Positions 1-8,755 of a stretch of 45,140 nt of DNA are shown piece after piece. The stretch comes from Roseateles chitinivorans. Lineage in GTDB: Bacteria > Pseudomonadota > Gammaproteobacteria > Burkholderiales > Burkholderiaceae_C. Below the pieces are notes generated by a model. It was not told the origin of the DNA. It saw only the letters and a program-made list of their open reading frames with translations, and made no database searches. Position 1 is the stretch's first letter. Each line of letters opens with the position of its first letter. The position numbers were made by a program, and so were the translations under genes. The stretch lies in NCBI RefSeq assembly GCF_002761755.1, contig NZ_PEOG01000049.1, positions 1 through 45,140 of the forward strand, written 5' to 3'.

Positions 1-462
1 CCGATCTAGCAGCGGCGCGGCGACCGGCGCGCGCACCGGGCGCTGCTGGCCGAGCCAGCGCGCGAGGGTCTCGCCGGCGGCGGGCTCGCCGTCGACCTCG
101 ACCCGGCAACGCGCCAGCAGCGGGGCGTTCAGCCAGAACGGACCGCTGCTGCGAGCGTTGGCCTCGATCAGCGCAGCCAGTGGGCCGTCGTCCAGCAGCG
201 CCAGCGCGCGCCAGACCTGGGTGCGGTGCAGCTCGGCCATGCCGGCGATGCGTTCGCGCAGCTCGGCGCGCGAGCAGGGGCTGTCGACGCGAGCCAGGCC
301 CTGCTCGTGCGCCTGCAGCAGTGCGGCCAGCAGGCGCGGCAGCAGGCGGTTGCGCAGCTCGGGCAGGCCATCGATGCGCAGGCCATGCGGCAGCAACTCG
401 AGGTGATGCGCGATGTGGTCGGCGGCGGACGCGGGAGAAACGGTGGCGACGGTGGCGGTCAT
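1..462 (-). CDS. Hypothetical protein, 3' end outside window
   Basis: An open frame starts at ATG 462 on the minus strand and stays open for 154 codons to the window edge, so the C-terminus is missing. The visible part is rich in Leu, Ala and Arg and looks mostly helical and soluble, with no signal peptide or membrane segment. Segments such as HIAHHLELLPHGLRIDG and GMAELHRTQVWRALALLDDG do not match a family I recognise. Codon use matches the surrounding high-GC genes and the opposite-strand frames look like shadows. It is transcribed away from the membrane-protein gene at 641, so the two share the upstream region at 463-640. No function can be assigned. Confidence 0.6.
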   Translation of the reverse strand, partial: MTATVATVSPASAADHIAHHLELLPHGLRIDGLPELRNRLLPRLLAALLQAHEQGLARVDSPCSRAELRERIAGMAELHRTQVWRALALLDDGPLAALIEANARSSGPFWLNAPLLARCRVEVDGEPAAGETLARWLGQQRPVRAPVAAPLLDR

Positions 463-509
463 TGGGGACGCATTCTGCGCGGGCCGTGCGGGTGATGTGA
501 CGGCATCGG

Positions 510-525
510 CGTAACGGGCGTTACG
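510..525. promoter_or_regulatory. Inverted repeat in divergent intergenic region
   Basis: CGTAAC-GGGC-GTTACG is a perfect 6-bp dyad with a 4-bp spacer, followed 8 bp later by a further GGTTACG. It lies between the divergent starts at 462 and 641, where an operator would be expected. No binding protein can be named. The call rests on symmetry and position alone. Confidence 0.3.
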
Positions 526-640
526 TCCACCGGTTACGGCACCGCCTGCCCGGGGCCTGTCGAGGCCTGTCGGGGCCGCGTCGATGGGTCTCGGGCCCGT
601 CCTTTGCCAGCAGACCTCATCACCACTCGAGGGGATTGCG

Positions 641-1678
641 ATGGTCGCGAACGAAGCCTGGTATGCGGGCGAGAGCAGCGTCGGCGGTGCCTATCCCGCC
701 GGAAGGACGGCTTCCGCGGTGTCGTGGGGCGCGGTGCTGGCGGGCGCGGCCGCGGCGGCGGCGCTGTCGCTGATCCTGCTGCTGCTCGGCGTGGGACTGG
801 GACTGGCCGCCGTGTCCCCCTGGGCCGGTGACGGCGCCAGCGCGGGCACGCTCGGCGCCGCGGGCATCGCATGGCTGGCCTTCACGCAACTGGCCGCGTC
901 GGGACTGGGTGGCTACTTGGCCGGACGGCTGCGGGTGCGCTGGCGTGGCACCGACGCCGACGAGGTTCACTTCCGCGATACCGCGCATGGGCTGCTGTCC
1001 TGGGCGGTGGCGACGCTGTTCACCGCGGCCACGCTGACCGCGTCGGTGGGCGCCATCGCCGGACTGGGCGTGAAGGGCGCGGCGACCGCAGCCGGCGTGG
1101 CGACGGCGGGCGCGGCGGCGACGACGGGCGCCCGGGCCGATACGGACGGCACGCTGGCCGAGCGGGGCGCCGACGGCCGGGCGGGCACCGATCCGCTGGC
1201 TCGCGACGATCTCGGCTACTACGTGGACACGCTGCTGCGGCCCTCCGCCGCCGCCACCACGAGCGCGGGCGCGGGCGGTCCGTCCGCCGCAGCCAATCCG
1301 GCGACGCTGCGCGGCTGGCCGGACGCGTCGATGGCGCATGCGGACGAGCACTCGTCCGCCGCCCTGCACCGCCTCGTGTTGCGCGCGCTGCGCCATGAGG
1401 GGCGCCTGTCCGCGGAAGACACGCGCGCCGCCGCGCAGTTGGTGGCGCAGCGGACCGGCCTGACGCAGGCCGAGGCCGAACGGCGCGTGACCGAGACGCT
1501 GCAGCGCGCCCGTGCCGAAGCGCAGGCGCTGGAAACACGTGCCCGCGAGGCGGCGGATGCGGCGCGCAAGGCGACGCTGGCGGCGGCGCTATGGATGTTC
1601 GTGGCGCTGCTGATTGGCGCCTTCACCGCGAGCCTGCTGGCCACCCTCGGCGGCCGGCAGCGCGACCTCGTCGACTGA
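641..1678 (+). CDS. Integral membrane protein of unknown function
   Basis: The frame is open from 584, but ATG 641 is preferred because it follows the purine-rich GAGGGG and begins just before the first conserved-looking segment. The 345-residue product has a strongly hydrophobic helix near residues 25-55, a second hydrophobic stretch about residues 75-95, a third near 115-145 rich in Ala and Gly, and a last helix near the C-terminus ending in GGRQRDLVD. Between them lies a low-complexity Ala/Thr/Gly region and a charged helical segment with many Arg and Glu residues. This layout fits the PhnA-like or uncharacterised inner-membrane proteins common in Burkholderiales and Rhizobiales. A 23-residue hydrophobic peptide follows 16 bp downstream and is probably co-transcribed. 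The function is unknown. Confidence 0.75.
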   Translation: MVANEAWYAGESSVGGAYPAGRTASAVSWGAVLAGAAAAAALSLILLLLGVGLGLAAVSPWAGDGASAGTLGAAGIAWLAFTQLAASGLGGYLAGRLRVRWRGTDADEVHFRDTAHGLLSWAVATLFTAATLTASVGAIAGLGVKGAATAAGVATAGAAATTGARADTDGTLAERGADGRAGTDPLARDDLGYYVDTLLRPSAAATTSAGAGGPSAAANPATLRGWPDASMAHADEHSSAALHRLVLRALRHEGRLSAEDTRAAAQLVAQRTGLTQAEAERRVTETLQRARAEAQALETRAREAADAARKATLAAALWMFVALLIGAFTASLLATLGGRQRDLVD

Positions 1679-1694
1679 ACCAAGGAGAGCTCGC

Positions 1695-1766
1695 ATGCGT
1701 TCGCTGTTGCTGTATCTGCTGGGCGTGCCCATTCCGATCATCATCCTGATCGCCTTGATCCGGTAG
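1695..1766 (+). CDS. 23-residue hydrophobic small membrane protein
   Basis: ATG 1695 follows a good ribosome site, AAGGAGAG, five bases upstream and opens a 23-codon frame ending at TAG 1766. The peptide starts MRSLLLYLLGVPIPIIIL and ends in Arg, which makes it one transmembrane helix with a Pro-Ile-Pro kink. Very short proteins of this style (LLGVPIPIIILIALF) are widespread next to stress or membrane genes in proteobacteria, but their role is not established as far as I know. It lies 16 bp after the 641-1678 membrane gene and is very likely translated from the same message. Confidence 0.6.
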   Translation: MRSLLLYLLGVPIPIIILIALIR

Positions 1767-1814
1767 CGACCGGGGCCCACGGTGTCATCGGCCGGTGGCC
1801 GACACCGCCGCGGC

Positions 1815-2669
1815 TCAGTTCAATGGCTGGGCGGCGCGCGGCGGTTCCGCGTCCGCGTGATCGCCATAGGGGCGCCACGCGCCGGGTGCATGGGCGAGCC
1901 GGTCGGCGACCACCTTGAGCACCGCGGGATTCCACACCAGGCCGCAGTGGCTGCCGTCGACCTCGACGTTCTCGATCATCGGATGGTCTTCGCGCTGCAC
2001 GCAGGCCTGCCAGGCGACGACGCCGTCGCTGCGGCTGTAGATGGCCGTTGTCGGCACCTGCGGCGCGGCGACGAGGCGCGCCTTGAAGTCCTCGTCGAGC
2101 ACCGGCAGCGCGCCGTTGATCCAGCGATAGAGCAGGCTGACGTTGGTCTGCGCCGCCTCGCCGGTGATCGGCGTGCCGATCGTGATGACCTGCCGGACGG
2201 GCAGCGCGATGCGCTTGGCGATCTCGCGCGCGTAGATGCCGCCCAGGCTCCAGCCGACCAGCGAGACCGCCTGCGGCTGATCGGCGACCAGCGCCTCGAT
2301 GTCGGCGGCGAGGGCGTCGAGCCAGCGGTCGATGTCCCCGACGGGCCCGGTGTTGAGGCCGCGGCCCCAGTCGCGCGCCGCGTAGCCCAGGCCGTGGCAG
2401 AAGCCGACCAGCGGGGCGATCGACTGCGCATCGGCCGCCAGGCCGGGGAACACGATGACCGGATGTCCGTCGCCGGGCGGGTGGCCGCTGCGGTCCATCA
2501 GGCGGCAACTGGCGTATTCCATCGCGGCACGCAGCGGCTCGATGCCCAGCAGGGCCCAGGAGGGAGAGGGAATGAGCGGCGCTGCGACGGGAAGGGTGCG
2601 GGCACGGACGGCGATCTTTTTCATGGCGTCGGGGGCCGGCCACGCCAGCGGGGACTGGCGGGTCGGCAT
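1815..2669 (-). CDS. Alpha/beta hydrolase
   Basis: The product has the serine-hydrolase elbow GWSLGG, an acid-loop candidate in SRSDGVVAW and a histidine in DGSHCGLVWNP, in the order Ser, Asp, His expected of an alpha/beta-hydrolase fold. The oxyanion region is probably VIVFPGLAAD. No clear signal peptide is present. The start is uncertain: the frame is open from 2732, with further ATGs at 2669 and 2624, and none has a convincing ribosome site. I use 2669. The fold begins near SWALLGIEPLRAAMEYASC, so even the shortest form is complete. It resembles lipase- or acyltransferase-type hydrolases that act on esters; the substrate is not predictable. It is convergent with the small membrane genes on its left. 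Confidence 0.8.
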   Translation of the reverse strand: MPTRQSPLAWPAPDAMKKIAVRARTLPVAAPLIPSPSWALLGIEPLRAAMEYASCRLMDRSGHPPGDGHPVIVFPGLAADAQSIAPLVGFCHGLGYAARDWGRGLNTGPVGDIDRWLDALAADIEALVADQPQAVSLVGWSLGGIYAREIAKRIALPVRQVITIGTPITGEAAQTNVSLLYRWINGALPVLDEDFKARLVAAPQVPTTAIYSRSDGVVAWQACVQREDHPMIENVEVDGSHCGLVWNPAVLKVVADRLAHAPGAWRPYGDHADAEPPRAAQPLN

Positions 2670-2816
2670 GAGGACAGTTGAGCCGATCTTTCCGCAAGGA
2701 TGGGCCCCTTGGGTACCCCCCGGATGACGCATTGCGCCGTCGGACGGAGCCTACAGACGAGGGAGAAGGGAGGGATGGGGCGTGTTCTCTCCCACCGTTG
2801 ATGGAAGTCAGGGGGA

Positions 2817-3068
2817 GTGGCGGTTTTTCGATGGCATGCGGGGCTGGGCTTTCTTCCGTCGAGCACCAGGCTGTTGCTGATCCCGCGGATCGACGTTGAT
2901 CGAACGGCAGTGGATGCCGGACTCGACCTGCTCCAGGCCGGGGGCGATTTCGCCGGTGGACTGATCGCTCTTGAGGGGAGGCGTCGTGGTGGAACCGTCT
3001 TCCTGACCTTTGATCGGCGGGCGATTCAGCGGCTGCGTCGGCTGGGCTTCCTGGCGCGATCGCCCTGA
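2817..3068 (+). pseudogene. Degraded PIN-domain (VapC-like) toxin, C-terminal half
   Basis: The frame contains AGGDFAGGLIALEGRRRGG followed by FLTFDRRAIQRL. This closely follows the C-terminal signature of VapC-type PIN RNases, whose usual form is GGDFADALIAxEGRxxGCxxxLTFDRxA. The Asp normally found just before the A-L-I-A segment is Gly here (DFAGG). The N-terminal half, which would carry the first Asp and the Glu, is absent upstream, and there is no antitoxin frame in front. It ends 16 bp before the stop of dnaE2 on the other strand. I read it as a relic of a toxin-antitoxin locus. The family match is by pattern only. Confidence 0.5.
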
Positions 3069-3083
3069 TGTCGGGCAAGGGAT

Positions 3084-6000
3084 TCAATGGAAATCCCGGC
3101 TCTCCGTCCTCAGCCGCCCCAACATCGGGGTCAGGTCTTCCATGTGCCCGGCGATCAGGTTGCGCACGTCGCCGCTGCGCTGCCACTTGCCCTTCACCGC
3201 CATCAGCCTGGCGTGCAGCATCACCGCGCGCTGTCGCTGCCACAGCGCCCGGTGCACGATGACCTGGATGTCCCCGGTCTCGTCCTCCAGCGAGATGAAG
3301 ATCGTCCCCTTCGCCGTCGCCGGCTGCTGCTTGACCGTCACGATCCCGCAGCCGCGCGCCGGCCGGCCGTCCGGCAACTCGTCGAGCTCCCGGGCCGACA
3401 TCCAGCGTTGCTCGCGCAGCAAGGGCCGCAGCAGCGCCAGCGGATGCCGTCGCAGCGTCAGGCCCAGCGACGCGTAGTCGAAGACGATCTCCTCGCCCTC
3501 GGGCGCCTGCGGCAGCGCCAGGAAGTCCTCCTGCACCGGCGCCGTCGACAGCAGCGGCGGCGGCGCGTGCTGCGCGGCCGCGTCCCACATCTGCTGGCGC
3601 CGATGCCCGCTCAGGCTCGTCAGCGCGTCGCCCGCCGCCAGCATCGTCATCTGCTGCTGGTTCAGGCCGGTGCGGCGCGCCAGGTCCTCCGCGTCGTTGA
3701 ACGGGCCGCGTCTGCGCTCGAGGCAGATCGCCGCCGCCGAGGCCTGCTGCAGGCCCTTCACCAGCCGCAGTCCCAGCCGCACCGCCACCGGCGCCGCGTC
3801 GATCGCCAGCGCTTCGTCCGACTCCAGATGGGGGTCGCCGTCCTCGTCCTGCGCGATGCCGTCCTGGTCCAGCGGCCGCGCATCAAGCGCCTCGGCCTCC
3901 TTGCCGCGACGCGTGGGCCGGATCACCCGGCCATCGGTACGTTCCAGCGTGCAGTCCCAGTCGCTGTGCATCACGTCCGGCGGCCGCACCTCGACACCAT
4001 TGCGCCTGGCGTCCTGCACCAGCTGACTCGGTGAATAGAAGCCCAGCGGCTGCGCATTCAGCATCCCCGCCAGGAACTCCGCCGGGCGATGCTTCTTGAG
4101 CCAGCTGCTGCTGTAGACCAGCAGCGCGAACGACGCGGCATGCGACTCCGGGAAGCCGTACTCCGAAAAACCCTTGATCTGCTCGAAGATCTGTTCCGCG
4201 AAGGACACCGGGTAGTCGCGCGCGCGCATCCCCTCGATCAGCTTCTCGCGGTATTTCCCCAGGTCGCCCTTGCGCTTCCAGGCCGCCATCGAGCGCCGCA
4301 GCTCGTCGGCCTCGCCGCCGGTGAAGCCGGCCGCGATCATCGCGATCTGCATCACCTGTTCCTGGAACACCGGCACCCCCAGCGTGCGGTCCAGCACCGA
4401 TTCCAATCCGCTTGGATAGACCACCGGTTCCAGCCCCTGCCGCCGCTGCAGGTAGGGATGCACCATCCCGCCCTGGATCGGCCCGGGACGCACGATCGCG
4501 ACCTCGATCACCAGGTCGTAGAAGCATTTGGGCTTCAGGCGCGGCAGCATGCTGCGCTGCGCCCGGCTTTCGATCTGGAACACGCCGATCGTCTCGGCGC
4601 GCTGGATCATTTCGTAGGTGGCCTTGTCCTCGATCGGGATGTCCTTGACCTCGAAAGGCGCCCGCTGGCGCTTGCCGATGAAGTCCAGTGTCTTGCGGAT
4701 TGCCGTCAGCATGCCCAGCCCCAGCACGTCGACCTTGAGCAGCCCGATCGCGTCGAGGTCGTCCTTGTCCCATTCGATCACCGTGCGATCGGGCATCGAC
4801 GCGTTCTCCACCGGCACCATGCGCGTCAGCGGCCCCTGCGTCAGCACGAAGCCGCCCGGGTGCTGCGACAGATGGCGCGGGAAGCCGAGCAGCTCCGAGG
4901 TGATCTCCACCAGTTGCCGCACCGCCAGGTCGTTGGCGTCCAGGCCCGATTCGCGCAGCCGCTCCGCGTCGATGGTCTGGCCGTCCCACCACTGGTGGTT
5001 GCCGCACAGCGTGTCCAGCGTCTCCGGCTCGAAGCCCAGCGCCTTGCCGACGTCGCGCAGCGCACTCTTGACGCGGTAGGAGATCACCACCGCCGCCAGC
5101 GCCGCGCGCTCGCGGGTGTACTTGCGATAGAGGTACTGGATGACTTCCTCGCGGCGCTCGTGCTCGAAGTCGATGTCGATGTCCGGCGGCTCGTTGCGTT
5201 CCTTGCTGATGAAGCGCTCGAACAGCACCTGCATCCGTTGCGGATCGACTTCGGTCACATGGGTGCAGTAGCAGACGATGGAATTGGCGGCGCTGCCGCG
5301 CCCCTGGCACAGGATGCCCTGCGAGCGCGCGAAGTGGACGATGTCGGCCACGGTGAGGAAGTAATGCTCGTAGCGCAGTTCCTCGATCAGCGCGAGCTCG
5401 CGCTCGATCTGCTCGGTGACCATCGGAGGAATGCCGTCGGGCCAGCGCCGGCCCGCGCCTTCATAGGTCAGCCGGCGCAGATGGCTGGCCGGCGTCTCGC
5501 CCTTGGGCACCACCTCGGACGGGTAGTGGTAGCGCAGCTCGTCCAGCTTGAAGTCGCAACGGGCGGCCACCTGCAGGGTCTCCGCCAGCAGCGCGGCCGG
5601 GAAGGCCAGCCCGAGCCGGCCGCGCGCGCGCAGGTGGCGCTCGGCGTTGCGGTCCAGCGCCTGGCCGCACTCGGTCAGCGGCCGGCCCAGCCGGGTCGCG
5701 GTCAACACGTCCTGCAGCGGCTTGCGGCTGCGCACATGCATGGTGACGTCGCCGACGGCCACCAGCGGGATCTCGGTCAGCGCGGCCGCCTCGCGCAGCC
5801 GCAGCAGGCGGCTTTCGTCGTCGAGCTCGCGGGTCTGGGTCACGCCCAGCCAGCAGCGGCCGGTGAAGCGCGACAGCAGCCAGCGCGACATCGCCAGCAG
5901 CGGCGCCGCCGCCGCATGCCGGTCCGGGCAGGCGATGACGACGCAGTCATCCAGCGCCTGGGGGCCGAAGTCGTCGATCGTGCAGCGGTAGCTGCCCTTG

Positions 6001-6359
6001 TCGGCCGAGCGCCGCAGCCGCGAGATCAACTGGCACAGGTTGCCGTAGCCGTTCAGGTTGCAGGCCAGCGCCACCAGGGTGAAGGGAGGCTCGTCCGGGT
6101 CGGCGCCGTCGCGCGGGTCGATGCGGAACTGGCTGCCGACCAGAAGCTTCAGCCCGTGCCGCTTCGCGGCCACATGCGCCCGCACGATGCCGGCCATCGA
6201 GCATTCATCGGTGATCGCGAGCGCGCTGTAGCCGAGCTCCTTGGCGCGCTCGACCAGTTCCTCGGGCCAGCTGGCGCCCTTGAGGAAGCTGAAGTTGCTG
6301 AGGCAGCGCAGTTCGGCGTAGTCCGGCAGCGCGGCGGGCAGGGCAGGCGGGGCGGTCAT
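3084..6359 (-). CDS. dnaE2: Error-prone DNA polymerase DnaE2 (ImuC)
   Basis: This is a C-family polymerase alpha subunit of 1091 residues, near the usual length for DnaE2. The N-terminal PHP domain begins with ELRCLSNFSFLKGAS and TDECSMAGIVRAH. The polymerase palm carries the metal-binding motif PDIDIDFEHERREEV around residues 392-406. The HhH segment and a C-terminal OB-fold (ETGDIQVIVHRALWQR) follow. ATG 6359 is chosen because it begins right at the family N-terminus. An upstream ATG at 6413 would run into imuB. DnaE2 is the lesion-bypass polymerase of the SOS mutasome; it works with ImuA and ImuB and needs the beta clamp through ImuB. It is the third gene of the minus-strand cassette and starts 13 bp after the imuB stop. 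Confidence 0.95.
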   Translation of the reverse strand: MTAPPALPAALPDYAELRCLSNFSFLKGASWPEELVERAKELGYSALAITDECSMAGIVRAHVAAKRHGLKLLVGSQFRIDPRDGADPDEPPFTLVALACNLNGYGNLCQLISRLRRSADKGSYRCTIDDFGPQALDDCVVIACPDRHAAAAPLLAMSRWLLSRFTGRCWLGVTQTRELDDESRLLRLREAAALTEIPLVAVGDVTMHVRSRKPLQDVLTATRLGRPLTECGQALDRNAERHLRARGRLGLAFPAALLAETLQVAARCDFKLDELRYHYPSEVVPKGETPASHLRRLTYEGAGRRWPDGIPPMVTEQIERELALIEELRYEHYFLTVADIVHFARSQGILCQGRGSAANSIVCYCTHVTEVDPQRMQVLFERFISKERNEPPDIDIDFEHERREEVIQYLYRKYTRERAALAAVVISYRVKSALRDVGKALGFEPETLDTLCGNHQWWDGQTIDAERLRESGLDANDLAVRQLVEITSELLGFPRHLSQHPGGFVLTQGPLTRMVPVENASMPDRTVIEWDKDDLDAIGLLKVDVLGLGMLTAIRKTLDFIGKRQRAPFEVKDIPIEDKATYEMIQRAETIGVFQIESRAQRSMLPRLKPKCFYDLVIEVAIVRPGPIQGGMVHPYLQRRQGLEPVVYPSGLESVLDRTLGVPVFQEQVMQIAMIAAGFTGGEADELRRSMAAWKRKGDLGKYREKLIEGMRARDYPVSFAEQIFEQIKGFSEYGFPESHAASFALLVYSSSWLKKHRPAEFLAGMLNAQPLGFYSPSQLVQDARRNGVEVRPPDVMHSDWDCTLERTDGRVIRPTRRGKEAEALDARPLDQDGIAQDEDGDPHLESDEALAIDAAPVAVRLGLRLVKGLQQASAAAICLERRRGPFNDAEDLARRTGLNQQQMTMLAAGDALTSLSGHRRQQMWDAAAQHAPPPLLSTAPVQEDFLALPQAPEGEEIVFDYASLGLTLRRHPLALLRPLLREQRWMSARELDELPDGRPARGCGIVTVKQQPATAKGTIFISLEDETGDIQVIVHRALWQRQRAVMLHARLMAVKGKWQRSGDVRNLIAGHMEDLTPMLGRLRTESRDFH

Positions 6360-6372
6360 CGCTCGACTCCGT

Positions 6373-7848
6373 TCAGGCGTAGACGCCGTGCAGGAACCAG
6401 GCGCTGCCGCCATCGTCCAGCGGCTGCCGGAAGATGGCGACGACGCCGGCGTTGTCGTTGACCGCGATCCAGTAGTCGCGCACGACGTTGCGGTGGCCGA
6501 TCGCCACCATCGCCGCGTCGTCCCGCGGCACCAGCGCGGTGAAGGCCGGCGCGGTCTGGTCCCGGACGCCGGCGCCGGTCTCGACTGCCGCGTCCGCTGG
6601 TGCTCGCGCCGGCAGGCGGTCCCACCAGCCGCCCTCGACGCGGTCGGGGCCGACCAGCAAGGTCAGCGCGCCCTGGTAGTGGGGCCGGTGATCGCGCAGC
6701 GCCAGGCGCAGCGGCGGCTCCAGCAGGAAGCCGGGTTCGGGCATGGACGGCGCGGGCCGCGCCACCGCGCGGCGGCGGCCGTTGCCCGAGGCGCCGGCGC
6801 GCTGGCTGTCGGTGGCGGGCTGCCAGCGCGTCATCCATTCGAGCCGGTGATCGTCGCCAGGCGCCGGCTGAAGCACCCGCTCCGGGCCGAGGCGCGCGGC
6901 GATGCGCTCCAGCGTCAGGTAGAGCGTCTCGCCGGTGCGCACCGTGTCGGGCAGCAGCGAGGCGCTGTCCTCGGTCAGGGCCTGGACCCCGATCGCCTCC
7001 AGCCGCAGCTCGCCCACCGGCGCCAGCAGCCGGGTCTTGGCCAGGTGCTCGGCCATCAGCCGGCAGAAGTGCTCGAGCGCGCGGATCGGCTCGGCGGTGC
7101 GGATCGTCAGCGACCCGCCGTCGCCAGCATCCTTGGCGCGCATCGAGTCATGCACCCAGTGCAGCGTCACGCCGGTCGCACCGGCATGGCGGGCGGCCAG
7201 CCAGCCGCACAGCCGCATCAGCAGCGGCCGCGCGCCCAGCAGCAGCGCCGGCGCGTGGTCCACGCGGCCGGGCAACTCGATGCGGGCGTGGAAATCCTCG
7301 GGCAGCACCTCCCAGCGGTGCGCCTCCGGGCGCAGCCCGTAGGCCTGGTCCAGCATCGCCAGCAGCGCCGCGCCGAAGCGCCGGCTGATGCCGCCGCGCG
7401 GCAAGGCCCGCAACTGGCCCAGCGTGTTGATGCCGGCGCGGCTCAGCGGCTCGGCGTGGTCGGCGCCTGCGCTCAGCGCCTGTAGCGGGAGCGGATCCAG
7501 CACCGCCTGCAGCAGCCGGCCGCCCAGGTCTGGCACGCCGCAGCGCGCCAGCACCAGCGCGGCGGTGGCCGTCGGCGCCCAGCCGATGCCAACGGCGCCC
7601 AGGTCCGGCGCCTCGTCGGCGATGCGCGCCTGGAGCGCGCCCAGGCCGCGGAACAGCCGCAGGCTGGCCTCGACCTCCATGACGACGGCGTCCTCCATCA
7701 GCGCCACGCGCGGCGTGAACTGAAGACACCACACGGCCAGTCCTGCCTGCGCCTCCGGACAGATCCCCCAGGGGTGGTCCGGCGGCGCGACCGGATCAGC
7801 GGAGGGCGCCGGCGGACGAGGCGGCAGGATCAGGGCGACCCACAACAT
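6373..7848 (-). CDS. imuB: ImuB, Y-family-like mutasome subunit
   Basis: The 491-residue product begins MLWVALILPP and has QFTPRVALMEDAVVMEVEASLRLF, the recognisable core of ImuB/DinP-like proteins. Thumb and little-finger regions follow (GINTLGQLRALPRGGISRRF, then ARIELPGRVDHAPALLLG). The catalytic acidic residues of active Y-family polymerases are not evident at the N-terminus, as is usual for ImuB, which acts as a scaffold linking ImuA, DnaE2 and the beta clamp. The N-terminal palm is short, and the text runs almost directly into the QFTPRV block. The ATG at 7848 overlaps the end of imuA by 53 bp, so translation is probably coupled. It is controlled by the LexA box at 8701. Confidence 0.9.
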   Translation of the reverse strand: MLWVALILPPRPPAPSADPVAPPDHPWGICPEAQAGLAVWCLQFTPRVALMEDAVVMEVEASLRLFRGLGALQARIADEAPDLGAVGIGWAPTATAALVLARCGVPDLGGRLLQAVLDPLPLQALSAGADHAEPLSRAGINTLGQLRALPRGGISRRFGAALLAMLDQAYGLRPEAHRWEVLPEDFHARIELPGRVDHAPALLLGARPLLMRLCGWLAARHAGATGVTLHWVHDSMRAKDAGDGGSLTIRTAEPIRALEHFCRLMAEHLAKTRLLAPVGELRLEAIGVQALTEDSASLLPDTVRTGETLYLTLERIAARLGPERVLQPAPGDDHRLEWMTRWQPATDSQRAGASGNGRRRAVARPAPSMPEPGFLLEPPLRLALRDHRPHYQGALTLLVGPDRVEGGWWDRLPARAPADAAVETGAGVRDQTAPAFTALVPRDDAAMVAIGHRNVVRDYWIAVNDNAGVVAIFRQPLDDGGSAWFLHGVYA

Positions 7849-8644
7849 CGGTCAGCTCCGGAAACAGGGCGAGCGGCTGCGGCTCGCGCGGGGATTCGGA
7901 CAAGGCGGCGGACGGTGCGGCGGGCACTGCTTCGGGTGTGATCGGCGCGACCGGCGCGACCGGGCGCATCGTGCTGGGCCGCATCACCCGCGGCGTCAGC
8001 ACCCGCTCGAGCCCGCCCGGAATGGACGCCAGCCGCAGCGGCGTCTCATGGGCGGGGCCCTTGCGCTTGAGGATCAGGACGTCCAGCGCCCAGTCGACAT
8101 CGATCGTCACCTGCAGCCGCAGCGGCGCCGGCGAGGGATCGTGGCGCGCGGCCAGCGGCCGGAACAGGAACACCGGCCCCTCGAAGGACTGCGCCAGCAC
8201 CTGCAGTCGCCGCAGCTGTTCCGGCGCGGCCTGCGGCATCCAGGCCAGCACCGCGCCGGCGGCGTTGGACTTGATCAGCTGCTCGGCGCACCAGAGCCGC
8301 TCCGAGGGCGCTCGCGCGTCGATCCAGACCAGGTGGCGCTCGTCCAGCCCCAGGTGCATCAGGCCGGGCAGGTGCGGACGCTTGGGCGGGCCGATCATCG
8401 CCACCGCGGCGCCGTCGGCGACCACTCGCCGCAGCGCCGGGCCGGCCAGCCGCCATTCGGCCAGCGAGAACTGCGGCAGCAGCAGCTCGGTCAGCTGGCG
8501 TCCGGGCCAGCCGCCGCCGGGCAGTTCAGCGTCCAGCGCGTCGAAGCCGCTGGGCCAGACCGTGTCGGTGCCGCGGCCCAGGGCGTCGCCGCGCCAGACG
8601 GCCTCGGCCACGGCGGGGGGAAGGGGCAAGGGCAGGGCGGACAT
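7796..8644 (-). CDS. imuA: ImuA, RecA-like mutasome protein
   Basis: The 282-residue protein starts MSALPLPLPPAVAEAVWRGD and has the ImuA/SulA-like RecA-fold layout. An early WPSGFDALDAELPGGGWPGR segment is followed by a degenerate nucleotide-binding core and the strands LVWIDARAPSERLWCAEQ and PVFLFRPLAA. The last 60 residues are a Pro/Ala-rich tail, probably disordered. ImuA binds ImuB and is required for DnaE2-dependent mutagenesis in other bacteria. It is the first gene of imuA-imuB-dnaE2. Its start lies 56 bp downstream of the LexA box, so damage induction is strongly implied. The 3' end overlaps imuB by 53 bp. Confidence 0.88.
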   Translation of the reverse strand: MSALPLPLPPAVAEAVWRGDALGRGTDTVWPSGFDALDAELPGGGWPGRQLTELLLPQFSLAEWRLAGPALRRVVADGAAVAMIGPPKRPHLPGLMHLGLDERHLVWIDARAPSERLWCAEQLIKSNAAGAVLAWMPQAAPEQLRRLQVLAQSFEGPVFLFRPLAARHDPSPAPLRLQVTIDVDWALDVLILKRKGPAHETPLRLASIPGGLERVLTPRVMRPSTMRPVAPVAPITPEAVPAAPSAALSESPREPQPLALFPELTDVVGRPDPAASSAGALR

Positions 8645-8700
8645 GGCGGGTCGGTCGGCGGGAGAGACGACAACGCCGGTCGTGACACCGGCGTTGGGGA

Positions 8701-8716
8701 CTGTATATGCATACAG
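8701..8716 (-). promoter_or_regulatory. LexA-binding (SOS) box upstream of imuA
   Basis: The minus strand reads TACTGTATGCATATACAG around this site. That is CTGT-N8-ACAG with AT-rich flanks, close to the LexA consensus used by enterics and betaproteobacteria. It is centred about 65 bp upstream of the imuA start codon, in the 110-bp gap between imuA and the upstream kinase gene. LexA repression of imuABC is established in other proteobacteria. Here it is inferred from sequence. Confidence 0.9.
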
Positions 8717-8755
8717 TATAGGTGGACGGCCGACCCGTCCAGCGGATGTGTCGCT

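Noticed and set aside
1741..3588. A 615-codon minus-strand frame over the hydrolase and the dnaE2 end
   Set aside because: The translation is low-complexity Arg/Ala/Pro with no domain, while the hydrolase and dnaE2 frames carry family motifs.
4089..6461. A 790-codon plus-strand frame opposite dnaE2
   Set aside because: It is the antisense shadow of dnaE2, rich in His, Gln, Arg and Leu without motifs.
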